Positions 27,124 to 36,466 of a stretch of 64,000 bases of DNA are shown here, in pieces; the first letter of the stretch is position 1, and each line of letters opens with the position of its first letter. The position numbers and the translations under genes are program-made. This DNA is from JAKEHA01 sp964560355 (GTDB lineage Bacteria; Krumholzibacteriota; Krumholzibacteriia; WVZY01; JAKEHA01). The stretch is taken from assembly GCA_964560355.1 (NCBI GenBank), contig CAZLLI010000003.1:1-64000 (forward strand), read 5' to 3'. The notes beneath the pieces are model-generated. The model saw only the letters and a list, made by a program, of their open reading frames with translations. It ran no database searches and was not told where the DNA came from.

Positions 27124-28821
27124 CTACCCCGCTTCCGCGACCAAATCCCGGAAGTTCGACAGCGAGACCAGCTTGAAGTCCTCGCGGTGGAGCCGCGGGT
27201 CGTCCTGGATTTCGATGCGCATGCGGTACTGCTTCTCGAGCGAGTCGAGCATGCCGGCGCGCTGCTCTTCCAGGAACACGCCGAACGACGTGTTGACGCG
27301 CAACTGCACGCGGCGCTCCTTGGTGCGCTGGCCGATGCGGTGAATCTGGCGCTCGACCTTGTTGGCGAGGGTGTCGAACGAGAGCACTTTGCCGGTGCCG
27401 CGACAGTACGGGCACTCCTCGCTCAAGAAATGCAGCAAGGACGGCCGCACGCGCTTGCGGCTGATTTCGACCAGCCCGAGGTCGCTGATGGCGAACGCCT
27501 TCGCGCGCGAGCGGTCGCGGCGCAAGTGGTTGCGGAGCTCGGTCAGCACCTTCTTCTTGTTGGCCTCGCTCTCCATGTCGATGAAGTCGATCACAATGAT
27601 GCCGCCGATGTCGCGCAGGCGCAGCTGGCGCGGGACTTCGCGCGCCGCGAGGAGATTCGTTTCCAGAATCGTTTCCTCCTGGTCGCGCTTGCCGACGAAG
27701 CGCCCGGTGTTGACGTCGACCACGACCATGGCTTCGGTCTGGTCGAACACGAGGTAGCCGCCCTTCTTGAGCCACACCTTGCGCTCGAGCGTCTTCTCGA
27801 TTTCGTTTTCGATGTTGTACTTCTCGAAAATGGGCGACTTCTCGCGGAACAGGTGCGTGCGCGACGCGAGCTCGGGGCTCACCTGGCGCAGATGGCGCAC
27901 GAGGCGTCGGTACTCGCGCTCGTTGTCCATCCAGATCTTGTCGATGTCTTCCGCGAGGAGGTCACGCACCATCCCAACCACCATGCCGACTTCTTCGTGC
28001 ACGAGCTCGGGCGCCTGCGCCTTTTCGGCGCGGCGTCTCACTTCCTGCCACAGCTTGTGCAGGTAGTTGATATCGGCGACGATCTGCTTGTCCTCGACGC
28101 CTTCGCACGCGGTGCGCGCGATGACGGCGCAGTTGGGCGGCTTCTTCTTCGAGATGAGCGTGCGCAAACGCGTGCGCTCCTGGCGCGATTCGATGCGGCG
28201 CGAAATGCCGAGGTAATCGCTGTTCGGCATGTAGACGACGTGGCGACCGGGCAGCGACACCTGCGTGGTGAGCCGCGGCCCCTTGGTGCCGATGGCTTCC
28301 TTGGTTACTTGCACCAACACTTCCTGGCCCTTGGTCAGCATCTTCTCGATGGGCTGCACGGTGGGACGCTCGCGATTCTCGCGCCCTCCGCGCCCGCGCC
28401 CCCCGCGGTCGTCGCCGCGTCCGCCGCGGTCGTCGCGGCCCCCGCGGTCGCGACCGTTGCCGCCGCGGCGGTGGTCGTCGCGGCGTCCGCCGCGCTCGTC
28501 GCCGTGGTTGTGGTCGTCGTCGTCGTCGCGGTTGCGTCCGCGACGTCGGCCGTAGTCCTCTTCGTCGACCTCGACTTCGCCCTCCATCCCTTCGGCGTCG
28601 GGGACGAGATCGCTCGCGTGGAGGAAGCCCGCCTTCTCGTAGCCGATGTCGACGAACGCGGCCTGGATGCCGGGCAGGATCGCGTTCACGCGACCGAGGT
28701 AAATGTCACCGACGAGGCGCCGCGTCGCGGCGCGCTCCACCATGAATTCGACGAGCTCGCCTTCTTCGACGATGGCGGCCCGGACCTCCTGCGAGGTCGA
28801 GTTGATCAGTACTTCTTTCAT
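27124..28821 (-). CDS. rng: Ribonuclease E/G family protein
   Basis: Endoribonuclease for rRNA maturation and mRNA decay. 565 residues: S1 domain at 35-190, catalytic DNase-I-like domain with VVDVNTGRF and IIVIDFIDM (the metal-binding Asp residues), and the zinc-link CPYCRGTG. Length and lack of a long C-terminal scaffold fit RNase G. The S1 domain is interrupted by about 65 residues rich in Arg, Gly and Asp (about 88-152), unlike E. coli RNase G. The start overlaps the DUF2344 gene stop by four bases. Confidence 0.93.
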   Translation of the reverse strand: MKEVLINSTSQEVRAAIVEEGELVEFMVERAATRRLVGDIYLGRVNAILPGIQAAFVDIGYEKAGFLHASDLVPDAEGMEGEVEVDEEDYGRRRGRNRDDDDDHNHGDERGGRRDDHRRGGNGRDRGGRDDRGGRGDDRGGRGRGGRENRERPTVQPIEKMLTKGQEVLVQVTKEAIGTKGPRLTTQVSLPGRHVVYMPNSDYLGISRRIESRQERTRLRTLISKKKPPNCAVIARTACEGVEDKQIVADINYLHKLWQEVRRRAEKAQAPELVHEEVGMVVGMVRDLLAEDIDKIWMDNEREYRRLVRHLRQVSPELASRTHLFREKSPIFEKYNIENEIEKTLERKVWLKKGGYLVFDQTEAMVVVDVNTGRFVGKRDQEETILETNLLAAREVPRQLRLRDIGGIIVIDFIDMESEANKKKVLTELRNHLRRDRSRAKAFAISDLGLVEISRKRVRPSLLHFLSEECPYCRGTGKVLSFDTLANKVERQIHRIGQRTKERRVQLRVNTSFGVFLEEQRAGMLDSLEKQYRMRIEIQDDPRLHREDFKLVSLSNFRDLVAEAG

Positions 28822-29486
28822 ATGCTTGCTTGCACGACTCCTTGATCGAGCGGAGAAACCAGCCGGTCGTCGCGCACCACGTACTGTGCGATTCGCACCA
28901 CTTTGATGGGTACGCGAAACGACTCGGGGTCTCCGATCGCGGCGGCGACGACCTCCTCGGGGGTGACGATGCGACCGTTTTGCATGGTCGACGTGTAGCG
29001 AATGCGGAGCGCGTCCGTGGATTGGACGACGTCCGCTTCGCGCACCCGGGGATCCGTCGCGGCCTGGTTGTTATGGAGGAACCGATTCGAGATGCGGTCG
29101 GTGACGACGCCCGCGTCGGCCACGGCGTCTTCCGCCGCGACCACCACGTCCATCGACACCGCTCCCATGTCCGAGGCGAGCTTGGGCGTCTTGTCGTCGA
29201 TGGCGACGACGTGCGTCACGCAGAGCCCGTCGGGCAGTTTGGCGTTCACCGCGTCCGCGAAGCCGTCCACGGGGCCGTCCATAGTGACGTCCATGTACTC
29301 TTCGCGGCTCTCCCATCCGGTCCTAAGCGGCGGACCGAACGACATGCGCATGTGCGGGTGGAATCCTTCGCTCCACGCGACGGGGACTCCGGCCGCGGCG
29401 AACGCGCGCTCGAAGATACGCACTACGTCCTTGTGGGACGTAAAGCGAACCGTTCCCAGCTTCTCGAACTGGATCCTAATTTTCAC
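28818..29486 (-). CDS. DUF2344 (TIGR03936) protein
   Basis: 222 residues. The start VKIRIQFEKLGTVRFTSHKD and SEGFHPHMRMSFGPPLRTG match the family usually fused to or encoded beside a radical SAM protein and beside rng-rplU-rpmA. Here RNase E/G follows, but no radical SAM gene is upstream; purF is there instead, and rplU-rpmA are elsewhere. I chose the GTG at 29486, where homology begins; a GTG at 29501 is possible. Molecular function is unknown; a role in tRNA or ribosome maturation has been guessed from context in other genomes. Confidence 0.85.
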   Translation of the reverse strand: MKIRIQFEKLGTVRFTSHKDVVRIFERAFAAAGVPVAWSEGFHPHMRMSFGPPLRTGWESREEYMDVTMDGPVDGFADAVNAKLPDGLCVTHVVAIDDKTPKLASDMGAVSMDVVVAAEDAVADAGVVTDRISNRFLHNNQAATDPRVREADVVQSTDALRIRYTSTMQNGRIVTPEEVVAAAIGDPESFRVPIKVVRIAQYVVRDDRLVSPLDQGVVQASI

Positions 29487-29586
29487 ACGTGCGCGGCTCA
29501 CCCGCGCGCTGTTGTTTCAAAGCGACCCGAACCGCCGGGGCCACAGCGCCCGTGGGCAGTCGCGCGTTCGAATCTCCTAAGGACCG

Positions 29587-30987
29587 TCAGGCGACGGCGG
29601 AGTCTTCGAACAGGGACTTGTTCAGGTCCGACGCCATCGGAATCGGATACTCGCCGCTGAAGCAGGCGTTGCAAAAATGATCCGGGTCGTCGACGACGGA
29701 GCGAAGGTCCGCGATGGTCAAGTACTCGAGGCTTTCGACCCCGAGGTACTGGCGGATCTCTTCGACCGGCTTCGACGACGCGATCAGCTCGCTTCGCGAC
29801 GGCATGTCGATTCCGTAGAAGCAGGGGAACTTGACGGGGGGAGACGCGATGCGCAGGTGGACTTCCTTCGCACCGGCCTTTCGGAGCATGACAACGAGTT
29901 TCTTCATCGTGGAACCACGAACGATCGAGTCGTCCACCACCACTACCCGCTTGCCCTTCAGCACGCCCTCCACCGTATTGAATTTCAGCCGCACGGTTCC
30001 GTCGCGGAGCCGCTGGCTGGGTTGGATGAACGTACGACCCACGTAGTGATTCCGAATCAGCCCGATCTCGAACGGAATGCCCGAGGTCTGGGCGAATCCC
30101 AAGCTCGACGTATTGCTCGAGTCCGGCACAGAGATGACGATGTCGGCGTCGACGGGATGGTTCTTGGCCAGGACCTTGCCCAGCTTACGACGAACCTTGT
30201 CGACGTTTTCCCCGAACACCTTGCTGTCCGGACGCGAGAAGTAGATGAACTCGAATATGCACTTCGCCTGCTGCTGGGGCTCGAACGCCTTTCGAGACCG
30301 AATCCCCCGCTCGTCTACGATGACGAGTTCCCCTGGCTCGATGTCTCGAACGTAATCGGCGCCGATGATGTCCAGCGCACAGGATTCGCTGGTGATGATG
30401 GTCGCATCACCCTTGACGCCCAGACAGAGCGGCCGGAACGACTGCGGGTCGCGAACGGCGATGAGCGAGTCCTTCGTCAGCAAGAGGACGGAGAACGCGC
30501 CCCGCAGGTGCCGCACCGCGTCGACGATCATGTCGTCGAGAGACTCTCCCTTGCTGCGCGCAATGAGGTGGAGTATGACCTCGCTGTCCATCGTCGTGTT
30601 GAAGATGGAGCCTTCGGCTTCCAATTGCTTGCGAAGCTCGCGGGCGTTGGTGAGGTTTCCGTTGTGCGCGAGGGCGAGTTTCCCGACGCGGCAGTCCACC
30701 AAGAGCGGCTGTATGTTCGCCACGCGTGGCAGACCGGTCGTCGAATAGCGGTTGTGTCCGATGGCGCTTTTTCCCTTCAGACGAGCGATGGAGTCTTCGT
30801 CGAACACGTGCGCGACGAGTCCCATCCCCTTGTGCTCGTACATCCGGTCGCCGTCGGTGGTGACGATGCCGGCGCCCTCTTGACCGCGGTGCTGTAGGGC
30901 ATACAACCCGAGGAACGTGCTTTCAGCCGCACCCTCGGATCCGTAGATCCCGAACACACCGCACTCCTCGTGGAGCGACTCGATCAT
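29587..30987 (-). CDS. purF: Amidophosphoribosyltransferase
   Basis: First committed step of purine synthesis: PRPP plus glutamine to phosphoribosylamine. 466 residues. A short propeptide MIESLHEE precedes the Ntn nucleophile Cys9 (CGVFGIYGSEGAAES). The C-terminal PRTase domain has the PRPP motif VVVVDDSIVRGST. A Cys pair in FCNACFSGEYPI near the end, together with the propeptide, suggests the iron-sulfur B. subtilis-type enzyme. It overlaps the PurS-like gene by four bases. Confidence 0.96.
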   Translation of the reverse strand: MIESLHEECGVFGIYGSEGAAESTFLGLYALQHRGQEGAGIVTTDGDRMYEHKGMGLVAHVFDEDSIARLKGKSAIGHNRYSTTGLPRVANIQPLLVDCRVGKLALAHNGNLTNARELRKQLEAEGSIFNTTMDSEVILHLIARSKGESLDDMIVDAVRHLRGAFSVLLLTKDSLIAVRDPQSFRPLCLGVKGDATIITSESCALDIIGADYVRDIEPGELVIVDERGIRSRKAFEPQQQAKCIFEFIYFSRPDSKVFGENVDKVRRKLGKVLAKNHPVDADIVISVPDSSNTSSLGFAQTSGIPFEIGLIRNHYVGRTFIQPSQRLRDGTVRLKFNTVEGVLKGKRVVVVDDSIVRGSTMKKLVVMLRKAGAKEVHLRIASPPVKFPCFYGIDMPSRSELIASSKPVEEIRQYLGVESLEYLTIADLRSVVDDPDHFCNACFSGEYPIPMASDLNKSLFEDSAVA

Positions 30988-31679
30988 GAGCGCACCCGCT
31001 CGACCCTTCCGGCGGAAACGAATTCGGCGCTTTGATAGTTGGGGTTCAGGAGAAGCCCCTCGTCGCGCCGCTTCGTCACCGCGATCTGTCTAGCCGTGTC
31101 CACCGCCGCTTGGTCGCTCGAAGCCGCTATCGCGAGCCACCAAACGGTGGCTCGTCCGGGGCACGAGACCTTGACGGGTCCCGGCCCATCTGGCGCCGAT
31201 AGCTCTCGGGTGAGTTTGGCGGCGATGCCGTCCCGGCCGGCCGAGTCGTCATCTTGGACGAACACCTCGACCACGAATACCGGAGACTTGTTCACAATAT
31301 CGGCTTTACTCCCTGCCTTTCCATCGAAATCTGTGCCAGCTTCGGCGGGCTTACCCAATGACTGCCCGAAGCTGCCTACCAGCTCCGCGTGCGAGGGGCC
31401 GTCGACCTGCGTCGACGACCCCCACCGGCACTCGAGCGAGTACATGTGCTTATTGCGGTTATAGAACGTGCTCTGACGCGCGAGCGTCTTCTTGAGCGAC
31501 TCCATGACCGCCTCCGGCGCGGCCGCGGACTCCAACGTGAGGTGGAAGAAATCCCACCGCTTGAGTCCGACCAGCCGGTCGCCGAACCCCATCTTCTCGA
31601 CCAGCGCCAAACGGGCGGTCGAGGCCGTGAGGTCGGGGCCCCGCAGGGCGACGAGTAGGCGGGCGTCGATGGTCGTCAC
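30984..31679 (-). CDS. Putative tandem PurS-like protein of the purine operon
   Basis: 231 residues, GTG start at 31679. Not a standard family hit by eye, but each half resembles PurS, the small FGAM synthase subunit. The first (about 1-95) has ARLALVEKMGF, then LVGLKRWDFFHLTLE and a C-terminal FYNRNKHMYSLE strand. The second (about 130-222) has VFVVEVFVQDD, then AVTKRRDEGLLLNPNYQSAEF, like the end of PurS. It lies next to purF and one gene from purQ-purL, whose small-type PurL needs a PurS partner. No other purS is visible here. The assignment is inference. Confidence 0.55.
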   Translation of the reverse strand: MTTIDARLLVALRGPDLTASTARLALVEKMGFGDRLVGLKRWDFFHLTLESAAAPEAVMESLKKTLARQSTFYNRNKHMYSLECRWGSSTQVDGPSHAELVGSFGQSLGKPAEAGTDFDGKAGSKADIVNKSPVFVVEVFVQDDDSAGRDGIAAKLTRELSAPDGPGPVKVSCPGRATVWWLAIAASSDQAAVDTARQIAVTKRRDEGLLLNPNYQSAEFVSAGRVERVRS

Positions 31680-31682
31680 ACG

Positions 31683-33230
31683 TTACTTTCCGCTCGTGCT
31701 CGCGCTGGTGAGTTTCTCCAGCACCTGATCGAGCGAGAAACTCCCCACCTTTTGGCTGGGCGGGAATTCCTTGAAGGTGGCGATGTACTTCGCGACGTAT
31801 TCCTGCGCGGGCACGAGCAGGAAGAGCCGGTCGATCCGCCAGTGCTCGTAATCCATCCCGACATGGTCGGCTTCTTCGAACGGGTCGGAGCGCAGGTTGA
31901 ATATCTTCGGCACGCGCAACGGCACGAACGGCTCCTGCCAAACGTCGAAGCCGTGGGCACGCTGTTCGGCGAAGACGATCTTCCACTGGTTGTAACGAAG
32001 CGCCACCAGCGAGCCGTCGTCATTCCAATAGAAGAACTCGTGGCGCGGGCTCGGCGACTTGCCGGCGAGCGCGTCGGTGATGTTGTAGCCGTCGAGGTGT
32101 ACCTTGAAGGTCTGCTTACCGACCTTCATGCCCTTGAGTAGCTTCGCGGTCACGTCCGGGTCGCCCGCGGCCGCGAGGAGTGTCGGCAGCATGTCCTCGT
32201 GCGAGAAGATATCGTTGTTGACCGTGCCGGGCTGGGTGACGCCGGGCCAGCGGATCGCGCAGGGAACGCGATAGCCGCCTTCCCAGTTCGTGTTCTTCTC
32301 CCCTCGAAACGGCGTCGTGCCGCCGTCGGGCCATGACATTTCCTCGGCACCGTTGTCGGTGGAGTACATCACGATGGTGTTGTCGTCGAGGCCGAGCGCC
32401 TTGAGCTTGTCCAAGATTTGCCCAACCATCGCGTCGTGCTCGACCATCCCGTCGGGATAGAGGCCGAGACCGGTCTTACCCTCGCTCTCCTTCTTGAGAT
32501 GCGTGAAGATGTGCATGCGCGTCGAGTTCCACCACAGGAAGAACGGCTTGTCGGACTTCGCGGCCTTGTCCAGGTAGTCGAGTGTCGCCCGGGTGAACTC
32601 CTCGTCGATCGTCTCCATACGCTTGGTGTCGAGGGGACCGGTGAGCTCGATCTTCTGGGTGCCGTCCGGATTCGCCCAGCAATGGATCACGCCGCGAGTG
32701 CCGTACTTCTTGATCATCGCGGGGTCCTTGAAATAGTCCGGGTTCTCGGGCTCCTGCTCCGCGTTCAGGTGATAGAGCGAACCAAAGAACTCGTCGAAGC
32801 CGTGCATGGTCGGCAAGGTCGCGTCCGCGTCGCCGAGGTGGTTCTTCCCGAACTGCGCGGTCATGTACCCCTGCGCCTTGAGGAGCTGCGCGATCGTCAC
32901 ATCACGCGCCTGCAAACCCTCTTTCGCGCCCGGCAGACCGACCTTGAGCAGGCCGGTGCGAAAACCCGACTGCCCGGTGATGAAGCATGCGCGCCCCGCC
33001 GTACAGCTTTGCTGGCCGTACCAGTCGGTGAACAGCGCGCCTTCCTTCGCAATGCGATCGATATTGGGTGTCTTGTAGCCCATCATGCCTTGGTTGTAGG
33101 CGCTGACGTTCCAGTAGCCGATGTCGTCGCCCCAGAGAATCAGGATGTTGGGCTTCTTCTCTTGCGCGTTCGCGCTCGCGGCGCAAACAACGAACGAGAA
33201 GACCATAGCGATTGCGAGGATTCGTTTCAC
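31683..33230 (-). CDS. Secreted arylsulfatase-type sulfatase
   Basis: 515 residues, GTG start with GAGGGAG before it. Signal peptide MKRILAIAMVFSFVVCAASANA. The alkaline-phosphatase-like fold shows metal ligands WGDDIGYW (Asp35/36), the formylglycine site SCTAGRACFITGQ with Cys76 (C-x-A-x-R core) and STDNGAEEMSWPDGG. Formylglycine-generating enzyme would be needed and is not in the window. Substrate unknown; sulfated glycans or small aryl sulfates are typical. It interrupts the purine genes without changing strand, which suggests insertion into the operon. Confidence 0.92.
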   Translation of the reverse strand: MKRILAIAMVFSFVVCAASANAQEKKPNILILWGDDIGYWNVSAYNQGMMGYKTPNIDRIAKEGALFTDWYGQQSCTAGRACFITGQSGFRTGLLKVGLPGAKEGLQARDVTIAQLLKAQGYMTAQFGKNHLGDADATLPTMHGFDEFFGSLYHLNAEQEPENPDYFKDPAMIKKYGTRGVIHCWANPDGTQKIELTGPLDTKRMETIDEEFTRATLDYLDKAAKSDKPFFLWWNSTRMHIFTHLKKESEGKTGLGLYPDGMVEHDAMVGQILDKLKALGLDDNTIVMYSTDNGAEEMSWPDGGTTPFRGEKNTNWEGGYRVPCAIRWPGVTQPGTVNNDIFSHEDMLPTLLAAAGDPDVTAKLLKGMKVGKQTFKVHLDGYNITDALAGKSPSPRHEFFYWNDDGSLVALRYNQWKIVFAEQRAHGFDVWQEPFVPLRVPKIFNLRSDPFEEADHVGMDYEHWRIDRLFLLVPAQEYVAKYIATFKEFPPSQKVGSFSLDQVLEKLTSASTSGK

Positions 33231-33251
33231 GGCTCCCTCATTTCGGTTCGG

Positions 33252-34064
33252 TCAACCAATCGCTCTGCGTAACGACTCGAAAAATCCGCGGCCGGGACCC
33301 GCGGTGTAAAGATCCTTGGCGCCCACGCCGTCGCGGCTTCGGCCCCAGGTGCCGCCGACGCGGCGCGGCACCTGGTGCGCCCACGCGCCGCGCTCGGGGT
33401 GCGGCATGATGGCGAGCACGTTGCCCTGTGGGTTGGTGAGTCCGGCGATGGCGAACTGCGCGCCGTTAGGATTGTCGGGGAAGGTCGACGCGGTCTCGCC
33501 GCGCGCGCTGCAATAGGTCACGGCGACGCCGTCGCCCTTTTCGAAGTGTTTGCGCACGGACTCGCTCGAGGTGACGAAGCGACCCTCGCCGTGCGCGAGC
33601 GGAATGGGGATGGGATCGTTCGGGCGCTCTTCCATGAATTCGGTGAAGAGGCACTTCGCGGGGCCCTTCTTCACGTGCACCCAGTTGCAGTAATAGCCCA
33701 CGCGGCCGGTCATCCTATTTGGTGCCAGTGCGACGTCGATACGGCCGCGTTCGAAACCGGGGACGATGCCGGTTTCGACCAATACTTGCGCGCCGTTGCA
33801 AATGCCGATCACGGGGACGCCGCGGTCGGCGGCGTGTATCACGTCGTCGAGCACTTCGTCCTTCGCCGCAACGACACCGGCGCGAATGCGATCCTGATAC
33901 GACCACCCGCCGGGCAGAATGATCGCGGGCGCGTTCTTCACGGCGGCGGCCGCGTCGTTCCAGCGCCGAATTTCACCGCGCAAGCCGACGGCTTCGATCA
34001 CGCGCAAGCTCTCGTACTCGCAGTTGACGCCGGGAAACTGAATGATGAGAACTTTGGAAGCCAT
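33252..34064 (-). CDS. purQ: FGAM synthase glutaminase subunit
   Basis: Provides ammonia from glutamine to PurL. 270 residues, a class I glutamine amidotransferase: nucleophile in GICNGAQVLVE, His/Glu in MPHPERGAW. Longer than B. subtilis PurQ (about 227), with a charged C-terminal tail after the catalytic His. Two bases separate it from purL. With purL and the PurS-like gene it should form the FGAM synthase complex. Confidence 0.95.
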   Translation of the reverse strand: MASKVLIIQFPGVNCEYESLRVIEAVGLRGEIRRWNDAAAAVKNAPAIILPGGWSYQDRIRAGVVAAKDEVLDDVIHAADRGVPVIGICNGAQVLVETGIVPGFERGRIDVALAPNRMTGRVGYYCNWVHVKKGPAKCLFTEFMEERPNDPIPIPLAHGEGRFVTSSESVRKHFEKGDGVAVTYCSARGETASTFPDNPNGAQFAIAGLTNPQGNVLAIMPHPERGAWAHQVPRRVGGTWGRSRDGVGAKDLYTAGPGRGFFESLRRAIG

Positions 34065-34066
34065 AA

Positions 34067-36409
34067 TTAGCCGTAGAGAATCTCGGCCAAGCGGCCGGCG
34101 TGGACGGAGCGCAACTCGTCGTTAGTAGTCGTAAACGAACCGGCCGTGGTGCTGACGCGCAACTCGGGTGCTTCTGCGGTGCGGCCGATCTCGAGAAACG
34201 GGACCGAGTGCTGTTTTAGTACGGCCGCACATTCCTCCCAACTCGCGTCACTCACTTCAACCACGATACCACCCATCTCCGAGAAGCACTTCGCGGCCGA
34301 CGCGTCGCCCAACTCCAGCTTCGCGCCGACTTCGAAGGGCGCACTCGCGATCGCCATCTCCGCGACGGTGACGAGCAACCCGCCCAGAGCCACGTCGTGC
34401 GCGGCGAGAACTAGGCGCTTCGAGAAACCGGCGACCAACGCCTGCACGAGCGCCTTCTCGAATCCGAAATCCGGCTGGGGCGCTCTTGCGTGACCGTGAT
34501 TGCCGAACAAGCGCTCGTATTCGGACCCGCCCAAGTCGTCGTGCAGCCTTCCAAGCAGCACGAGACGCGAACCCACCTGCTTGAGTGCGAAACCGCGCGC
34601 GCGCGACGCGTCGTCCAGGCGCGCGGCACACGCGACGATGGGCGTGGGCGCGATGGCGCTTCCCTTTTCGCTCTGGTTGTACAAAGACACGTTGCCCGAG
34701 ATCACGGGGAGCGGTGAGTTGTCGCCGAAGAGCGTCAGCGCGCGGCACGCGTCGCCGATCCCGCGCACGCTCTCCACGAACTCGTGGAACACGCCGGGGT
34801 CTTCGGGGTCGCCGAAGTTCAAGCAATCGGTGATGCAAAGCGGAAGCGCACCGACGCACGCGGCGTTGCGCGTCGCTTCGAACACCGACCACGCCCCGCC
34901 CGCGTAGGGATCGATCAGGCCGATGCGCGAGTGGCTCCCGATCGACGCCACCAGCGCGACGCTGGCGCCGGGCACGAACATCTCGACCGACGCGTCGGCT
35001 TCGCCGGGGCGCAGCACGGCGTGGCCTTGCACTTCGCAGTCGTAGTGTTGATAAATCGCCGCCTTGTCAGAGATGTTGACCGATCCCAGGAGTGCGAGTA
35101 ACGACTCTCGGAGGTCGGTCTTCGCCGCGGAGACGGGAAGCGCGAGCTGGCGCTCGCGTTTCTTCTGCTCGCGTCTATACGCAATTCCGGACGTGATCAC
35201 ATCCATGGCCGCGTCACAGACGACGCGACCTCCGTGAGTAATCTGAAAACGACCGTCGGTGGTTACACGACCGATGACCGTCGCTCCCGCTCCGGTATAC
35301 AGGTGCGGCATCTCGAACTTCTCGTTGAAAATGCGGACGATTTCCTTCGACACGCGCGTGGGAACCGCGATGGCGAAGCGCTCCTGCGTCTCCGAGCACG
35401 CGATCACTTCGGGCAGCAGATTCGCAAACGCCTTGTTGACCTTGTCCAAGTCGATCTTGGCGCCGAAGCCGCTCGCCTCCGGCATCTCGGAGAACGCGCA
35501 CGAGATGCCGCCCGCACCCAAGTCCTTGAAGCCGATCGGCACCTTGTGGTCGCGCGCGAACTTGAGCATGTCCTTGATCGCTTCCGCGAGCACGCGCTTC
35601 ACGAACGGATCCGGCACTTGCACCGCGCCCTGTTTTTCCGTCGCCGCGCTGCCGTCCAAGCGCTCCGACGCGAACGCCGCTCCGCCGAACCCGCTCGCGT
35701 CGGTGGGCTTGCCGACCAAAATCAAATCATAGGGGACGTGCTTCGCTTCCTCTGGAACGCGGCTGCGAATGATGCCGCCCTCCTCCACGATGCCGAGGGC
35801 GACCACGTTGACCAGGCAGTTGTCGTCGAAGGAGGCGTCGAAGAACGCCTCGCCGCCGTACGTGGGAACACCGAGCGCGTTGCCGTACTGCGCGATGCCG
35901 TCGACGACGCCGAGCGCGATGTCGCGCACGCGCGCCGCGTTGGGTCCGTCGGGGTCGCCGAAGCGCAGCGGGTCCATGACGCCGATCACGTCCGCACCCA
36001 TGCAGTACACGTCGCGCACGATGCCGCCGATTCCGGTGGCGGCTCCTTCGACCGGGAGCACTTGCGACGGGTGGTTGTGGCTCTCGTGCGCCATCACCAG
36101 GCAGTAGCTTTTTCCGCCCACTTCGCAAAAGCGAATGATGCCGGCGTCTTCGCCGGGGCCCAATACGACGTGCGGCGCCTGCGTCGGTAAATATTCTTTG
36201 AGCACCCAGCGCGAGGACTTGTAGGAGCAGTGCTCGCTCCACATGACGTTGAAAATGTGGAGCTCGACGATGGTGGGACGGCGTCCGAGCAGCTCGCACA
36301 CGCGCGCGTACTCGCCGGTCGTGAGCGACACGCCGTTCTTCTTCAAAAAGTCTTTGGCCCCGCCCGCGTCCGTCGGTTCGACGGGGACGAGGTCCTTGGG
36401 GTCTATCAT
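34067..36409 (-). CDS. purL: FGAM synthase subunit PurL (small type)
   Basis: ATP-dependent conversion of FGAR to FGAM. 780 residues from the ATG at 36409 (MIDPKDLVPVEPTDAGGAKD). Contains NVMWSEHCSYKSSRW, the VLPVEGAATGIGGIVRD glycine-rich loop and DLGAGGISCAFSEM. Lacks the fused glutaminase of the 1290-residue enterobacterial enzyme, so it is the PurLQS type that needs separate PurQ and PurS. It leads the long purine run. Confidence 0.96.
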   Translation of the reverse strand: MIDPKDLVPVEPTDAGGAKDFLKKNGVSLTTGEYARVCELLGRRPTIVELHIFNVMWSEHCSYKSSRWVLKEYLPTQAPHVVLGPGEDAGIIRFCEVGGKSYCLVMAHESHNHPSQVLPVEGAATGIGGIVRDVYCMGADVIGVMDPLRFGDPDGPNAARVRDIALGVVDGIAQYGNALGVPTYGGEAFFDASFDDNCLVNVVALGIVEEGGIIRSRVPEEAKHVPYDLILVGKPTDASGFGGAAFASERLDGSAATEKQGAVQVPDPFVKRVLAEAIKDMLKFARDHKVPIGFKDLGAGGISCAFSEMPEASGFGAKIDLDKVNKAFANLLPEVIACSETQERFAIAVPTRVSKEIVRIFNEKFEMPHLYTGAGATVIGRVTTDGRFQITHGGRVVCDAAMDVITSGIAYRREQKKRERQLALPVSAAKTDLRESLLALLGSVNISDKAAIYQHYDCEVQGHAVLRPGEADASVEMFVPGASVALVASIGSHSRIGLIDPYAGGAWSVFEATRNAACVGALPLCITDCLNFGDPEDPGVFHEFVESVRGIGDACRALTLFGDNSPLPVISGNVSLYNQSEKGSAIAPTPIVACAARLDDASRARGFALKQVGSRLVLLGRLHDDLGGSEYERLFGNHGHARAPQPDFGFEKALVQALVAGFSKRLVLAAHDVALGGLLVTVAEMAIASAPFEVGAKLELGDASAAKCFSEMGGIVVEVSDASWEECAAVLKQHSVPFLEIGRTAEAPELRVSTTAGSFTTTNDELRSVHAGRLAEILYG

Positions 36410-36466
36410 TCGAGGGGTCCGTCGGAAAAGAAATGAACGCCGTGCTCGAGCACGACGTCTGCCGGG

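Noticed and set aside
28366..28560. Repetitive GC-rich tract that looked like a tandem repeat or CRISPR-like array
   Set aside because: It is in-frame coding sequence for the Arg/Gly/Asp insertion of RNase E/G, with irregular units and no spacers.
29500..29590. A tRNA-like T-loop sequence (GTTCGAATC) between purF and the DUF2344 gene
   Set aside because: The flanking bases do not pair as a T stem and no acceptor, D or anticodon arm can be drawn.
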